DNA of 64,000 nt, taken from Pseudomonadota bacterium. Lineage in GTDB: Bacteria > Myxococcota_A > UBA796 > UBA9615. Where the stretch lies: assembly GCA_024229515.1 (NCBI GenBank), contig JAAESI010000159.1, positions 1 through 64,000 on the forward strand. Direction: 5' to 3'. The notes beneath the pieces are model-generated. The model worked only from the letters and a program-made list of their open reading frames with translations, ran no database searches and had not been told where the DNA came from. The translations under genes and the position numbers were made by a program. Shown piece after piece: positions 29,577 to 38,035 of this stretch (position 1 is its first letter; the number at the start of each line of letters is the position of its first letter).

Positions 29577-30401
29577 ATGATCGCGCGCTCCCTCCTGTCC
29601 TCGCTGGTTCTCGCCGTCCTGATCGGGTGCGGGGACGTCACCGTGAACGAACAGCCGGAGGCCGAGGGAGACGATCCCGGCGAGTGCTCGGACAACGCCG
29701 ACAACGATCAGGACGGACTCTGGGACTGCGACGATCCGGACTGCGACGGCGCTGACGAGTGCGGCGGCGACGACGACGACGCGACCGATGATGACGACGC
29801 TACGGACGACGACGACGTCGCGCCCGATGATGACGACGTCGCGCCGGACGATGACGACGTCGCGCCCGATGATGACGACGTGGCCGACGACGACGACAGC
29901 GCGGTCGGCGACGACGACGACTCCGCGGCCCCGCCGGCGGTCATCACCAACGGGACCTGCACGGGGCCCGTCTACACCTACTCGGCGCCGTCGATCACGA
30001 CGCCGGAGCTGAACATCATCGGCATGTACGAGTCGACCGGTGGCCACGGCGGCCCCGCCGGTACGACCACCGTCGACATCCAGCGGCCCGGTCCGATGAC
30101 CCTGGTGCTGTCCAGCTACGAGCCGGTGACGTGGGCCCTGACGGTGGGGCCGAGCACGACGATCAACGAGATCATCCTGAACGGATACAACGTCAGCACG
30201 GTCACCGGCGCCCCCGGCGGCACCGTGATCACGGACCTGACGACCCCCGGCAGCTACTGGACGGCGTGCGCGTACGCGTGGCCCAGCAGCAGCGGCGGGT
30301 GTGAGACGCCGACGTTGGTCAACGCCGCCGAGGTGTACTCCGGGCTGTCGTTGAGCAGCTGGTCGGGCTGCTACCACGGCACCGTCTGGACGCTGAACTA
30401 G
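29577..30401 (+). CDS. Asp-stalk lipoprotein with MopE-like motif
   Basis: A 274-residue lipoprotein (LAVLIGC lipobox) starting at ATG 29577. After the Cys come a short MopE-like segment (ECSDNADNDQDGLWDCDDPD) and an Asp-rich stalk (DNA 29769-29921; repeats of DDDDAT, then DDDDVAP). A beta-rich domain of about 150 residues with three or four cysteines ends the protein, ligand unknown. The stalk repeat unit differs from neighbouring genes (VAP instead of AT), so the arrays expanded independently. Confidence 0.75.
   Translation: MIARSLLSSLVLAVLIGCGDVTVNEQPEAEGDDPGECSDNADNDQDGLWDCDDPDCDGADECGGDDDDATDDDDATDDDDVAPDDDDVAPDDDDVAPDDDDVADDDDSAVGDDDDSAAPPAVITNGTCTGPVYTYSAPSITTPELNIIGMYESTGGHGGPAGTTTVDIQRPGPMTLVLSSYEPVTWALTVGPSTTINEIILNGYNVSTVTGAPGGTVITDLTTPGSYWTACAYAWPSSSGGCETPTLVNAAEVYSGLSLSSWSGCYHGTVWTLN
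29769..29921 (+). repeat. Asp-rich minisatellite with DDDDVAP units
   Basis: Units of four Asp codons (GAT and GAC mixed) separated by GCGACG or GTCGCGCC(C/G), encoding the stalk of the lipoprotein at 29577. Confidence 0.85.
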
Positions 30402-30422
30402 CCGGGCGCTCCGGCCTCCTGC

Positions 30423-30563
30423 GGTCGAGATAAGGCATCTGGCGACTGTGGTGCCGCTGCGCGGCCTCTTGGGGTCGAGATGCCGTATCTGGACCCCATG
30501 TGCCGCCGCCGGCGCCACTCGCGGTCGAGATGCCCTATCTGGACCCCATCCGGCCGCCCGCTC
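30423..30563. repeat. Three palindromic repeats at exact 50-bp spacing
   Basis: GGTCGAGAT begins at 30423, 30473 and 30523. Copies 2 and 3 share about 27 bp and form a hyphenated palindrome: arms GGTC/GACC and AGAT/ATCT around a GCCGT or GCCCT centre, extended by GG/CC in copy 2. Copy 1 is degenerate (AGATAAGGCATCT). They fill the 164 bp between convergent stops, so they could act as terminators, REP-like elements or a protein-binding array. Confidence 0.75.
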
Positions 30564-30565
30564 CG

Positions 30566-31279
30566 CTACCGCTCCCCCAACGCCTGCCGCAACCCGAGGA
30601 AGTGCCCTCCCAGCGCCAGCGCCAGCGGCACCAGGAACGCGGGCAGCCACACGAACGGAAGCTCCGCCGGCAGCTGCACGGGCGGCGAGACCACGAACAC
30701 CTGGAACGACGTCGGCAGCGACAGCACCGCGTGCGCCACCACGTTCACCACGAGCGCGATCCCGGCCACGTTCCAGGCGTTCCACGCCGCCTTGGGGAGC
30801 TTGTCGTGGGCCAGAGCCCAGGCGATGGCGGGTGCAGTCAGGGCGATGAGGATGTCGAAGTTCCGCCCCTCGAAGGTCATGATCTCGGGTCCCAACCGCT
30901 CCAGGAACATGCGCCACAGCAGCAGCTCCACGGGAAGCCGAAACACCTGGTACCCCGCCACCGTCGAGGCCGGCAGTTCGGCCAACGCCGGCCCGGTCCG
31001 CGGATGCAGAACCAGAATCAACAGCGTCAGCAGCGCCGGCGCGATCACGAACGGAAGACGCGGAGGCATCGCGCTGAGGTCTTCGAGCATGCCGGAGGCC
31101 GCCACTGCCCCGGTCAAGGCCAACCACGCCAGAACCGCCCCCAGGGGCACCCACGAGCTCCAGACGCGCCGGCCGACCCACGCGACGGCGCAGACCATGA
31201 CTGCCACGAGCAAGAGAAACGAGGTGTTCAGGAAGACCGACGGGCCCCCGACCGAGACCTTGAGGAGTACGACAGGCAT
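30566..31279 (-). CDS. Polytopic membrane protein, unknown
   Basis: A 237-residue integral membrane protein with about seven hydrophobic helices and short loops; no catalytic motif recognised. It lies downstream of the MFS transporter on the same strand with a 30-nt gap and may share its transcript. The long charged-residue-poor helices suggest a transporter or membrane enzyme. Confidence 0.65.
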   Translation of the reverse strand: MPVVLLKVSVGGPSVFLNTSFLLLVAVMVCAVAWVGRRVWSSWVPLGAVLAWLALTGAVAASGMLEDLSAMPPRLPFVIAPALLTLLILVLHPRTGPALAELPASTVAGYQVFRLPVELLLWRMFLERLGPEIMTFEGRNFDILIALTAPAIAWALAHDKLPKAAWNAWNVAGIALVVNVVAHAVLSLPTSFQVFVVSPPVQLPAELPFVWLPAFLVPLALALGGHFLGLRQALGER

Positions 31280-31309
31280 GCCCCAGCCTAGGCGGGCTCC
31301 CGTGCGCCC

Positions 31310-32527
31310 CTAAGGCAGCGGATTGTTGCGCAACGATCCGTCCAGATCGGTCCCTCGGCCGAGCCACCACAGCACCCCCGCGACAGCCCCCGCGCCGCCG
31401 AGGTAGGCCAGCAGGATCCCCCGCATCGAGCCGTGGTCCAGCGCCTCCAACCCGCCGACGGACTTCGCCGTCGCGAACAGGCACAGCGAGAACGCCAACC
31501 GCCCCGCCAGGCTCTGCAGCGACAGGTACGTGGCCCGTTGCCCGGAGTCGACGCGGGGGTGCACCGCCGACAGCATCAGCGGCTGCATCAGCGCGCTCGG
31601 CACCGTGCGCAGGAGGATGAAGCCGACCACGATCGGGTGCACCGCCACCGCCATCGCCGCCATCACCGCCGACTGCACCGCGAGCACCGAGAACATCCCC
31701 CGCCGGAGCCCCAGGGCGGCGCCCCACGCCGCCGCCTTCGTGCTCGCCCACGACGAGATCGCGAAGCCCAGGCCGATCACGATCCCGGCCGCCAGCGGCG
31801 TGCGCGCATACGCCCCGTCGCCGTCGCCCAACAGCAGCTCCAACCACGGCTGGAACAGCTCGTAGGGCACGTGGTTGAACACCGTCATCGCGACCACGAA
31901 CAGGAACGTCCACCGCAGCACGGGATCCCGCAGCCGGCCCGCCACCGCCACCACCTGCCGCACCGGCGGCAACGCCCTCGACCGCGCCGGCTCCACGAAC
32001 CGCCATGCCACCGCGAACGCCAGCGCTGCGCTCAGCGCCGAGAACGCGTAGGCGAACCGCATGTCGAGGCCCGCCATCGCGCCGCCCAGCACCGCCGCCA
32101 GCGCCGTCGCCCCGAGCCCCCACGCCTGCGCTTTGCTTTCGTGGGCCGCGATCTCGTCCTCGCGACCGAGCGCCTTGAGCGAGTCGTACAGCAGGGCCGA
32201 GTCCGTGCCCGAGTTGAACGCCATGCCCAGCGCCAGCCCCAACTGAGCCGCGGCAAACGGCACGAACGACGCCGTCAGCACGAACAGCCAGCACGCCGCC
32301 GTCCACGCCCCCATCGCGATCAGCAGCGTCGTCCGCCGCCCCACGCGGTCGCTGAAGTAGCCCGAGGGCACCTCCGCCACCACCACCCCCAGGTAGTACA
32401 GCGCCTCCAGGACGAGCACGTCGGCCACGTCCAGCACGGACTGGAAGTAGAGGAAGAAGACCGGGAGCCAGAACATCAGCCCCCGGAGACCGCGGTACAG
32501 CGGGTACAGGGCGAGGTTGCGACTCAC
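31310..32527 (-). CDS. Major facilitator superfamily transporter
   Basis: A 405-residue protein with about twelve transmembrane helices and the MFS motif A between TM2 and TM3 (GYFSDRVGRRTTLLI). Likely an inner-membrane exporter; substrate unknown. Its start overlaps the aminotransferase stop by 4 nt (ATGA), so the two are coupled and the transporter may move an amino-acid-related compound. Confidence 0.8.
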   Translation of the reverse strand: MSRNLALYPLYRGLRGLMFWLPVFFLYFQSVLDVADVLVLEALYYLGVVVAEVPSGYFSDRVGRRTTLLIAMGAWTAACWLFVLTASFVPFAAAQLGLALGMAFNSGTDSALLYDSLKALGREDEIAAHESKAQAWGLGATALAAVLGGAMAGLDMRFAYAFSALSAALAFAVAWRFVEPARSRALPPVRQVVAVAGRLRDPVLRWTFLFVVAMTVFNHVPYELFQPWLELLLGDGDGAYARTPLAAGIVIGLGFAISSWASTKAAAWGAALGLRRGMFSVLAVQSAVMAAMAVAVHPIVVGFILLRTVPSALMQPLMLSAVHPRVDSGQRATYLSLQSLAGRLAFSLCLFATAKSVGGLEALDHGSMRGILLAYLGGAGAVAGVLWWLGRGTDLDGSLRNNPLP

Positions 32528-33651
32528 AGCAGGGCAGCGACCCGGGCGGCTCCGTCAGCGACCACCTCGGGTGGCGCGGACGTGAAGCAGATGCGGACGT
32601 GAGTGCCGTACGCCTCGCCACAGGAGCTCCCCGGCGCGACCAGCACGCCGGCGTCGAGGCAGTCCTCGAGGAAGCCCAGCAGCCCCCGCTCCGGGTCGAT
32701 CCGGTGGGCCACGTCGACGAAGAGGAACGTGCCCCCCTCGGGGTGGGGGAGGCCGAGGGCGTCCGCCGCCGCGAACCCCGCCTCGATGTAGTGATCCCGC
32801 GCCTGGGCCAGCCACGGAGCGCCGATCTTCAACACCTTCGCGGCAGCCAACTGCGCCGCCGTGGGCGCCGAGTAGAACGTGTGCGTCGCCACCTTCCGGG
32901 CATGCAGCAGCGGCTCCGGATCGGTCGGCCCGATCACGTAGCCGACCCGGTTCCCCGCCATCCCGTAGGCCTTGCTGAAGCTGTGCGCGGTGAAGGTGCG
33001 CTCGGGGGCCATCGGCGCCACCGGCACGTGCCGTCGGGCAAACGCGTACGGCTCGTAGACCTCGTCCGACCACAGCCAGAGGTTCCGGTCGCGGGCCAAC
33101 TCCGCCAGCTCGCCGAGGTCGTCCGCCGACAGCACGCGGCCCGTCGGGTTGTTGGGCGTGTTCACGTACAGGGCGGCGGTTCGGTCCGTGATGAACGGCG
33201 CGATCCGCTCGGTGACGCTGCCCGGCCGGTCGTAGAACGGGACTTCCACCGGCACCGCCCGCGGGGCCTGGACGATCCCCCGGATGAGCGGCCAGAACGG
33301 CGCCAGCACCAGCACTTCGTCGCCCGGCTCCAGCAGCGCCCCGGCGATGCCGCAGAGCCCTCCCGTCGCCCCGGCGGTGACCAGCAGCCGCTCCGGCGGC
33401 ACCCCGCGAAGGTCCGACAGCGCGGCGACCAGATCGGGGTGCCCGTGAGGCCGTGAGTACCGGTGCATGCCGGGGTGGTCGCGCACCGTGATGTCCTGCA
33501 TGCGCGCGCCGAGGGCGGGTTCGAGCCAGGTGTCGCCGATGTGCAGCGGGATGGGCGGCGCGGGCAGATCCTTCAGCTTGTGCGACAGCGAGCTGAACAG
33601 GTCGGAACGCATCGCTGCGAGGGCGGAGCTGAGCTGCGGAGGGCGCGGCAT
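32524..33651 (-). CDS. PLP-dependent class I/II aminotransferase
   Basis: A 375-residue fold-type-I enzyme. Motifs: VTAGATGGL (phosphate-binding area), NTPNNPTG (Asn), SDEVYEPY (Asp and Tyr), SFSKAYGMAGNRVGYV (Schiff-base Lys) and RICF near the end (carboxylate-binding Arg). Probably transaminates an amino acid; specificity not inferable. The start at ATG 33651 is where family similarity begins. Confidence 0.85.
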   Translation of the reverse strand: MPRPPQLSSALAAMRSDLFSSLSHKLKDLPAPPIPLHIGDTWLEPALGARMQDITVRDHPGMHRYSRPHGHPDLVAALSDLRGVPPERLLVTAGATGGLCGIAGALLEPGDEVLVLAPFWPLIRGIVQAPRAVPVEVPFYDRPGSVTERIAPFITDRTAALYVNTPNNPTGRVLSADDLGELAELARDRNLWLWSDEVYEPYAFARRHVPVAPMAPERTFTAHSFSKAYGMAGNRVGYVIGPTDPEPLLHARKVATHTFYSAPTAAQLAAAKVLKIGAPWLAQARDHYIEAGFAAADALGLPHPEGGTFLFVDVAHRIDPERGLLGFLEDCLDAGVLVAPGSSCGEAYGTHVRICFTSAPPEVVADGAARVAALL

Positions 33652-33662
33652 GGCTGCGAAGG

Positions 33663-35954
33663 CTACCCGTCGTGGGCGCGCCCCGCGAGCAGGCCACCGG
33701 CATCCGCCTCGACCACGTAGAACCAGCCCAGCGCGCTGAGGCGGTACCAGGCGATGAGGGTGCCGTCGGCGGTCTCGACGTAGCCGGAGCCGCCGTCCAG
33801 CATCGAGTCCACCGCGTCGGCCGAATCGAACCGGGGCGGCGCGAGCTTGCCCGACGGATCCACCGGCGGCGTCTGCTCCTGGTAGCCGCTGCGGATGATG
33901 ACCCGAGCCTGCTCGTCCAAGAGGAACGACTCCCGCACCCCCGGGCGGTCCAGTTCGAGCAGCCGGTCCACGATCGTATCGAACGTCAGATCGATGCCGG
34001 CGACTCCGCGGAACGCCTGCTCCCGGTCGAACATCGACAACGCGCAGGGCAGCAGCAGCCCCTGGCCCTGGCTGTCCAGGTACGGGTTGCCGCAGCGCGG
34101 GCCGAACTCGTTGGCCGCCAGCTGGTACCAGGGCCGCTGCCGGGGGTCGTACCCATCGGGGTAGCCCGCCTTGCCCGGCCAGGCGGTGTGGACGCCCTCC
34201 TCGGTGGCCACGTAGGCCCACACCACGGGCACCCCCTCGCCGGTGACGCGGGCGCGGATCTCATCGCCCGTGAGCACGTTCGTGACCGTCGGGTCGCTGC
34301 GCACCACCATCGGGCCGAACCCGGGCCCGATGGAGGCCATGCGTCGCAAGTGCGGTGCGACCGCGGCGCGATCGACGCCCGGCGCGAGCACCTGCACGGC
34401 GGTGCTGGTGGAGACCGGTTTGCCGAAGCGATCCGAATGGGCGAGGTCGGCGGGAGCCCGGTCGGGATCGGCGAAGTCATCGTCCAGGAGCACGGCGATG
34501 TCGCTCGGATCGGGACCGTTCAGGGCCTGCATCGCGGACGCCGCGAGCCCCTCCAGCAGTCCTTCGTAGCGGAGGAACTCCCGATCGATCGTGGCCGCGC
34601 GGGTGGCGACGTCCGTGAGCGCGGCGCCCAACGCCTCTTCGCGGGCCTGGGCTTCGGCCACCGCCTGCCGCTCGTGGATCAGGCCGTAGGTCGCGATTCC
34701 GAGGATGAGCACGAGGCCGACGGCGAGCAGCGCGACGGTTTTCTCCCGGTTGCGTCCGACCCACCGCACCAGCGCCTGCATGGCGGTGTCCGGGCTCACC
34801 CGCACCGCTTCGCCGCGCAGGTACCGGCGCAGGTCCTCGGCGAGATCGGCGACGCCCGGGTAGCGGTCCTCCGGCTCCAGCGCGGTCGCGCCGCCGACCA
34901 CGGCGGCCAGCTCCGGCGGGACCGCGCCGGTGGGCTCCGGCCAGGTCAGCGGGCCGAGCTTCCCGAGGGCGGCTTCATCGAGGGCGTCCTCGACGCTCTC
35001 AGCCGCGATCGCGGGCTCCAAAGTGATCAGTTCGTGGAGGATCAAGCCCAGGCTGTACAGGTCCGAGCGTCCCTCCAGATCCGTGCGCCCCTGGGCCTGC
35101 TCCGGCGACATGTAGTGGGGGGTGCCGACAACGGTGCCGTACTGGGTCGCGAAGATACCGGCGTCGTCCTCGCCGCCCTCGAAGGGGCCGAGTACGGGGC
35201 GCAGGTCGTCGGGCTGTTCGCCGTCGTCGAACCGCAGCGGCCGGGCGATGCCCCAGTCCATGACGTAGACCTCGCCGAAGGGGCCGATCATCACGTTCGA
35301 CGGCTTCAGATCCCGGTGCAGGATCCCCTTGCTGTGCGAGTAGGCGATGGCGTCACAGATCTTCAGGAAGATGTCGAGCCGCGCGGTCAGCCCATGGGCG
35401 TCGTCCATCGTGCCGGCATCGGCCAGGTCGCCCGCCTCCTGCAGCCACTTGCGCAGGGTGATCCCCTGGATGAGCTTCATCGCGCACGCGGGGGCGCCGT
35501 CGTCGTCCACCTCCAGCGAATAGACGGGGACGATGTTCGGGTGGTCGAGCCACGCCGTGATCTGCACCTCGCGGAAGAACCGCCGGACGATGTCCTCGTT
35601 GTTGGCGTGCTGCTCGAGCAGGACCTTGAGGGCGACCTTGCGGCGGAGATCGCGTTCGCGGGCGATGTGGACCAGCCCCATCGCCCCCTTTCCGAGCACG
35701 CCCAGGGTGGTGAAGCGGTCGTCGAGGTCGTCGTCGTCGTCGCCCTGGAGCAGCTCGTCCAGGGTCACGAGGCTGAGCTGTCCGTGGCCGTGCAGGGCGC
35801 GGAAGGTCTCGCTGCCCACGTGTCGATGCTCGTACAACCAGGCCAGGAAGTGGTCCAGATCGTCCGACTCGGTCTCGTCGCGGAAGGACTGCCAGAACTC
35901 CTCGACGCGGTCGGGCTCCATCGGCAGCAACATCGTCATCTCGCCGAGGTGCAT
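33663..35954 (-). CDS. Transmembrane Ser/Thr kinase with extracytoplasmic dCache-like sensor
   Basis: A 763-residue protein. The N-terminal 80 residues are acidic and include a DDDDD run. The kinase domain (about 81-375) is complete: GKGAMGLV loop, Lys110, HRDLKPSN (Asp215), MDWG (Asp233) and SPEQ. One transmembrane helix (about 406-426) leads to an extracytoplasmic domain resembling dCache_1 sensors (GYDPRQRPWY, then GVAGIDLTFD). It should phosphorylate cytoplasmic targets in response to an external ligand. Cache sensors are usual on histidine kinases and chemoreceptors and less common on Ser/Thr kinases. Divergent from the propeller protein at 35980, a possible partner. Confidence 0.85.
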   Translation of the reverse strand: MHLGEMTMLLPMEPDRVEEFWQSFRDETESDDLDHFLAWLYEHRHVGSETFRALHGHGQLSLVTLDELLQGDDDDDLDDRFTTLGVLGKGAMGLVHIARERDLRRKVALKVLLEQHANNEDIVRRFFREVQITAWLDHPNIVPVYSLEVDDDGAPACAMKLIQGITLRKWLQEAGDLADAGTMDDAHGLTARLDIFLKICDAIAYSHSKGILHRDLKPSNVMIGPFGEVYVMDWGIARPLRFDDGEQPDDLRPVLGPFEGGEDDAGIFATQYGTVVGTPHYMSPEQAQGRTDLEGRSDLYSLGLILHELITLEPAIAAESVEDALDEAALGKLGPLTWPEPTGAVPPELAAVVGGATALEPEDRYPGVADLAEDLRRYLRGEAVRVSPDTAMQALVRWVGRNREKTVALLAVGLVLILGIATYGLIHERQAVAEAQAREEALGAALTDVATRAATIDREFLRYEGLLEGLAASAMQALNGPDPSDIAVLLDDDFADPDRAPADLAHSDRFGKPVSTSTAVQVLAPGVDRAAVAPHLRRMASIGPGFGPMVVRSDPTVTNVLTGDEIRARVTGEGVPVVWAYVATEEGVHTAWPGKAGYPDGYDPRQRPWYQLAANEFGPRCGNPYLDSQGQGLLLPCALSMFDREQAFRGVAGIDLTFDTIVDRLLELDRPGVRESFLLDEQARVIIRSGYQEQTPPVDPSGKLAPPRFDSADAVDSMLDGGSGYVETADGTLIAWYRLSALGWFYVVEADAGGLLAGRAHDG

Positions 35955-35979
35955 CGCCGTCCGTTTACCATGGGCCCAC

Positions 35980-37626
35980 GTGCGCCCGACGCTGTCCGCC
36001 CTGATGCTCCTGCCCGTGCTCGTGCTCCTGCTCCAGGTGACGGGGGTGATCTACGTGCCCGCCATCGCCATGGCGGAGTTCGCCGTGCTCGAACAGGTGC
36101 TCGTGGCGGGGTGGCGCGTCGACGAGACGCTCAAGGCGATCGGGGTGCCCGCGGCGGGTGCTTTGGCGGCCGTGCTGGGTGCTGTCGCGGCCGTGCTGCT
36201 CGGGATCGTCGGCCCCTGGAAGCCGGCGGTGAGGGACGCCGACGCACCGATCGGGGTGGAGCTGGCGCGCGCGCCGGTGGGGCTCGCGGTGGCGGTCGGA
36301 CTGGGCGCGATGGCGCTGTTCGGCGTCGCTTCCGCGCCCGTGTTCTTCGTGCTCGCGCTGGCGGCGTCGTTCGCGGTGAAGGTCCCCGAGGAGCCTTTGC
36401 AGCCCCGGGTCGCGTTGACGGCGGTGCTGGTGGCGACGGCGGGCTCGGTGGTGTTCGCGGCGAGCATGCTCGCGACCCCGCGCACCGGCACGGTGTGGGA
36501 CGTCGCCACGGATCTGCTCTGGGGTCCGTTCCCCTGGTGGATCCTGGCTGCGGGTCTGGTCGCGGGCTCCGCGGCGGCGGGGCGATCGGGGATGCCGCTG
36601 CTGCCCCAACTGGTGGCCTGGCCGGGGCGGTGGCCCTGGGAGCTGGGGCGGGTCGCGCTGCTGGCGGCGGCCTGCATCGCGGTGGACGCCGCCGATGTCG
36701 TGCGTTGCCCGGACGCCAACAGCGAGCAGGTGACGCTGGCGGCCCCGGTCCCGACGGCGTTCGACCTGGACGTGGACGATCGTGGCTACCTCGTGCTGGC
36801 CCACCGAGAGCGGGCGGTGGTCCAGAGCTACAAGCTCGCGGGGGCGTTCGGCGCGGAGCTGCTCCACGAACTCGGCCCTCGGCGCGGCGGCGACCTCGAG
36901 GAGGTGTTCGCGCTCCCGGGCGGTCGCGGGTTCCTGGTCTCGGAGATCCTGGAGGACCAGCCCAAGACGCTGCTGTGGAAGCTGGATCCGGTCACCGGCG
37001 ACGTGGTCGAGGGTGACTTCGCGGGCATGTGCTGGGTCAGCTCGTTGGCGTGGCGGGAGGCGGCCGGCGAGGTGTTGCTGGGCTGCGAGACAGACAACGA
37101 TCTGTGGGCGCTGGACGTGGAAGCGTGGACGGTGCGGCACGTCGGAACGCTGGAGGTCTACGACGACAGCGAGGACATCGCGCTGCGCCCCGACGGCTCG
37201 TCGATGTACCTCGTGTCGCTGGCGGAGGGCGACCGGCTGAGGCAGGTCAACCCGGAGACGGCGAGCACGATTGCGTCGGTGCCGTTGGGCGGGTTCAACT
37301 ACTCGGCGGTCTACAACGCGGACCACAACCGCGTGTACGTGACGCGGTTCGTGGACTCGCAGGTGCTGGCGTTCGATGGGGACACCCTGGAGCTGGTCGG
37401 CCGCAAGCGGGTCGGGTTCGGCGTGCGGGGTGCGGTCCCCGTCAACGGCGGGTTGGCGGTTGCGTCGCAGTTCGGGGGGCCGCTGCTCGTCTTGGACTGG
37501 GAGACGCTCGACGTCGTCCGATCGTTCCGCGTCGGGGGGCGCATCAAGGGCATCGCGCCGGGGCCGTTGGGGGCGGCGTTGTTCGTCAGTTCGACGTGCG
37601 GGACGCATCGGATCGTCGCGCCCTGA
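35980..37626 (+). CDS. Membrane-anchored YVTN-type beta-propeller protein
   Basis: A 548-residue protein from GTG 35980 (an ATG at 36001 is an alternative). The first 235 or so residues contain five or six transmembrane helices. The remaining 310 residues are repeated beta blades with YVTN/propeller features (AFDLDVDDRGYLVLA, then DIALRPDGSSMYLV, then NRVYVTRFVDSQVLAFD), probably facing the periplasm. It may bind a protein or ligand. Its 25-bp separation from the divergent receptor kinase suggests shared regulation. Confidence 0.75.
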   Translation: MRPTLSALMLLPVLVLLLQVTGVIYVPAIAMAEFAVLEQVLVAGWRVDETLKAIGVPAAGALAAVLGAVAAVLLGIVGPWKPAVRDADAPIGVELARAPVGLAVAVGLGAMALFGVASAPVFFVLALAASFAVKVPEEPLQPRVALTAVLVATAGSVVFAASMLATPRTGTVWDVATDLLWGPFPWWILAAGLVAGSAAAGRSGMPLLPQLVAWPGRWPWELGRVALLAAACIAVDAADVVRCPDANSEQVTLAAPVPTAFDLDVDDRGYLVLAHRERAVVQSYKLAGAFGAELLHELGPRRGGDLEEVFALPGGRGFLVSEILEDQPKTLLWKLDPVTGDVVEGDFAGMCWVSSLAWREAAGEVLLGCETDNDLWALDVEAWTVRHVGTLEVYDDSEDIALRPDGSSMYLVSLAEGDRLRQVNPETASTIASVPLGGFNYSAVYNADHNRVYVTRFVDSQVLAFDGDTLELVGRKRVGFGVRGAVPVNGGLAVASQFGGPLLVLDWETLDVVRSFRVGGRIKGIAPGPLGAALFVSSTCGTHRIVAP

Positions 37627-37664
37627 GGGGATGGGCCGCGGGGGTGGGGTGGGCCGAGGACGGC

Positions 37665-37835
37665 TGGGAAACTGGGAAACTGGGATGCAGGGCTGATCTG
37701 GCCTGCGGGGGTGAGGGATGCCGCTGGGATGCCCCCCGCGTTTCCAACACAAGACCCTGACGGCGCGGCCCCGTCCCCACGACCGACCTCACCCCCGCCC
37801 GCGCTCTCCCCGTTTCCCCGTTTCCCGGTTTCCCA
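37665..37835. repeat. Separated inverted repeat in intergenic remnant region
   Basis: TGGGAAACTGGGAAAC at 37665-37680 and GTTTCCCGGTTTCCCA at 37820-37835 are inverted copies (15 of 16 match) about 140 bp apart. Between them lies non-coding, G/C-skewed sequence. No transposase is nearby. Confidence 0.6.
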
Positions 37836-37870
37836 CCCCAAGGCGGCCCAGAACACCCCCGCCGCACCGA

Positions 37871-38035
37871 GACTGGGTGTTCCCCCACGAGATCTGCCAC
37901 CTCCACTTCCCCAACCTCGCCGAGCGGCACGCCTGGATGGAGGAGGGGATGGCGGCCTACGACGCGGGCGTCGTCTCCTTCGACGCCTCGGCGCCGGAAG
38001 CCTGGCTGGTGGAGGCGCTGGAGCGTTCGCGCTGA
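37871..38035 (+). pseudogene. C-terminal remnant of a gluzincin-type metalloprotease
   Basis: A 54-residue open end with HEICH (HExxH) followed by WMEEGMAAY, the arrangement of active-site His and third-ligand Glu in peptidase-MA/gluzincin proteins, ending at TGA 38033-38035. No start codon or N-terminal domain precedes it; upstream sequence is low-complexity intergenic. The last 79 nt overlap the 3' end of the convergent YfhO-like gene. Most likely the leftover of a deleted gene. Confidence 0.55.
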
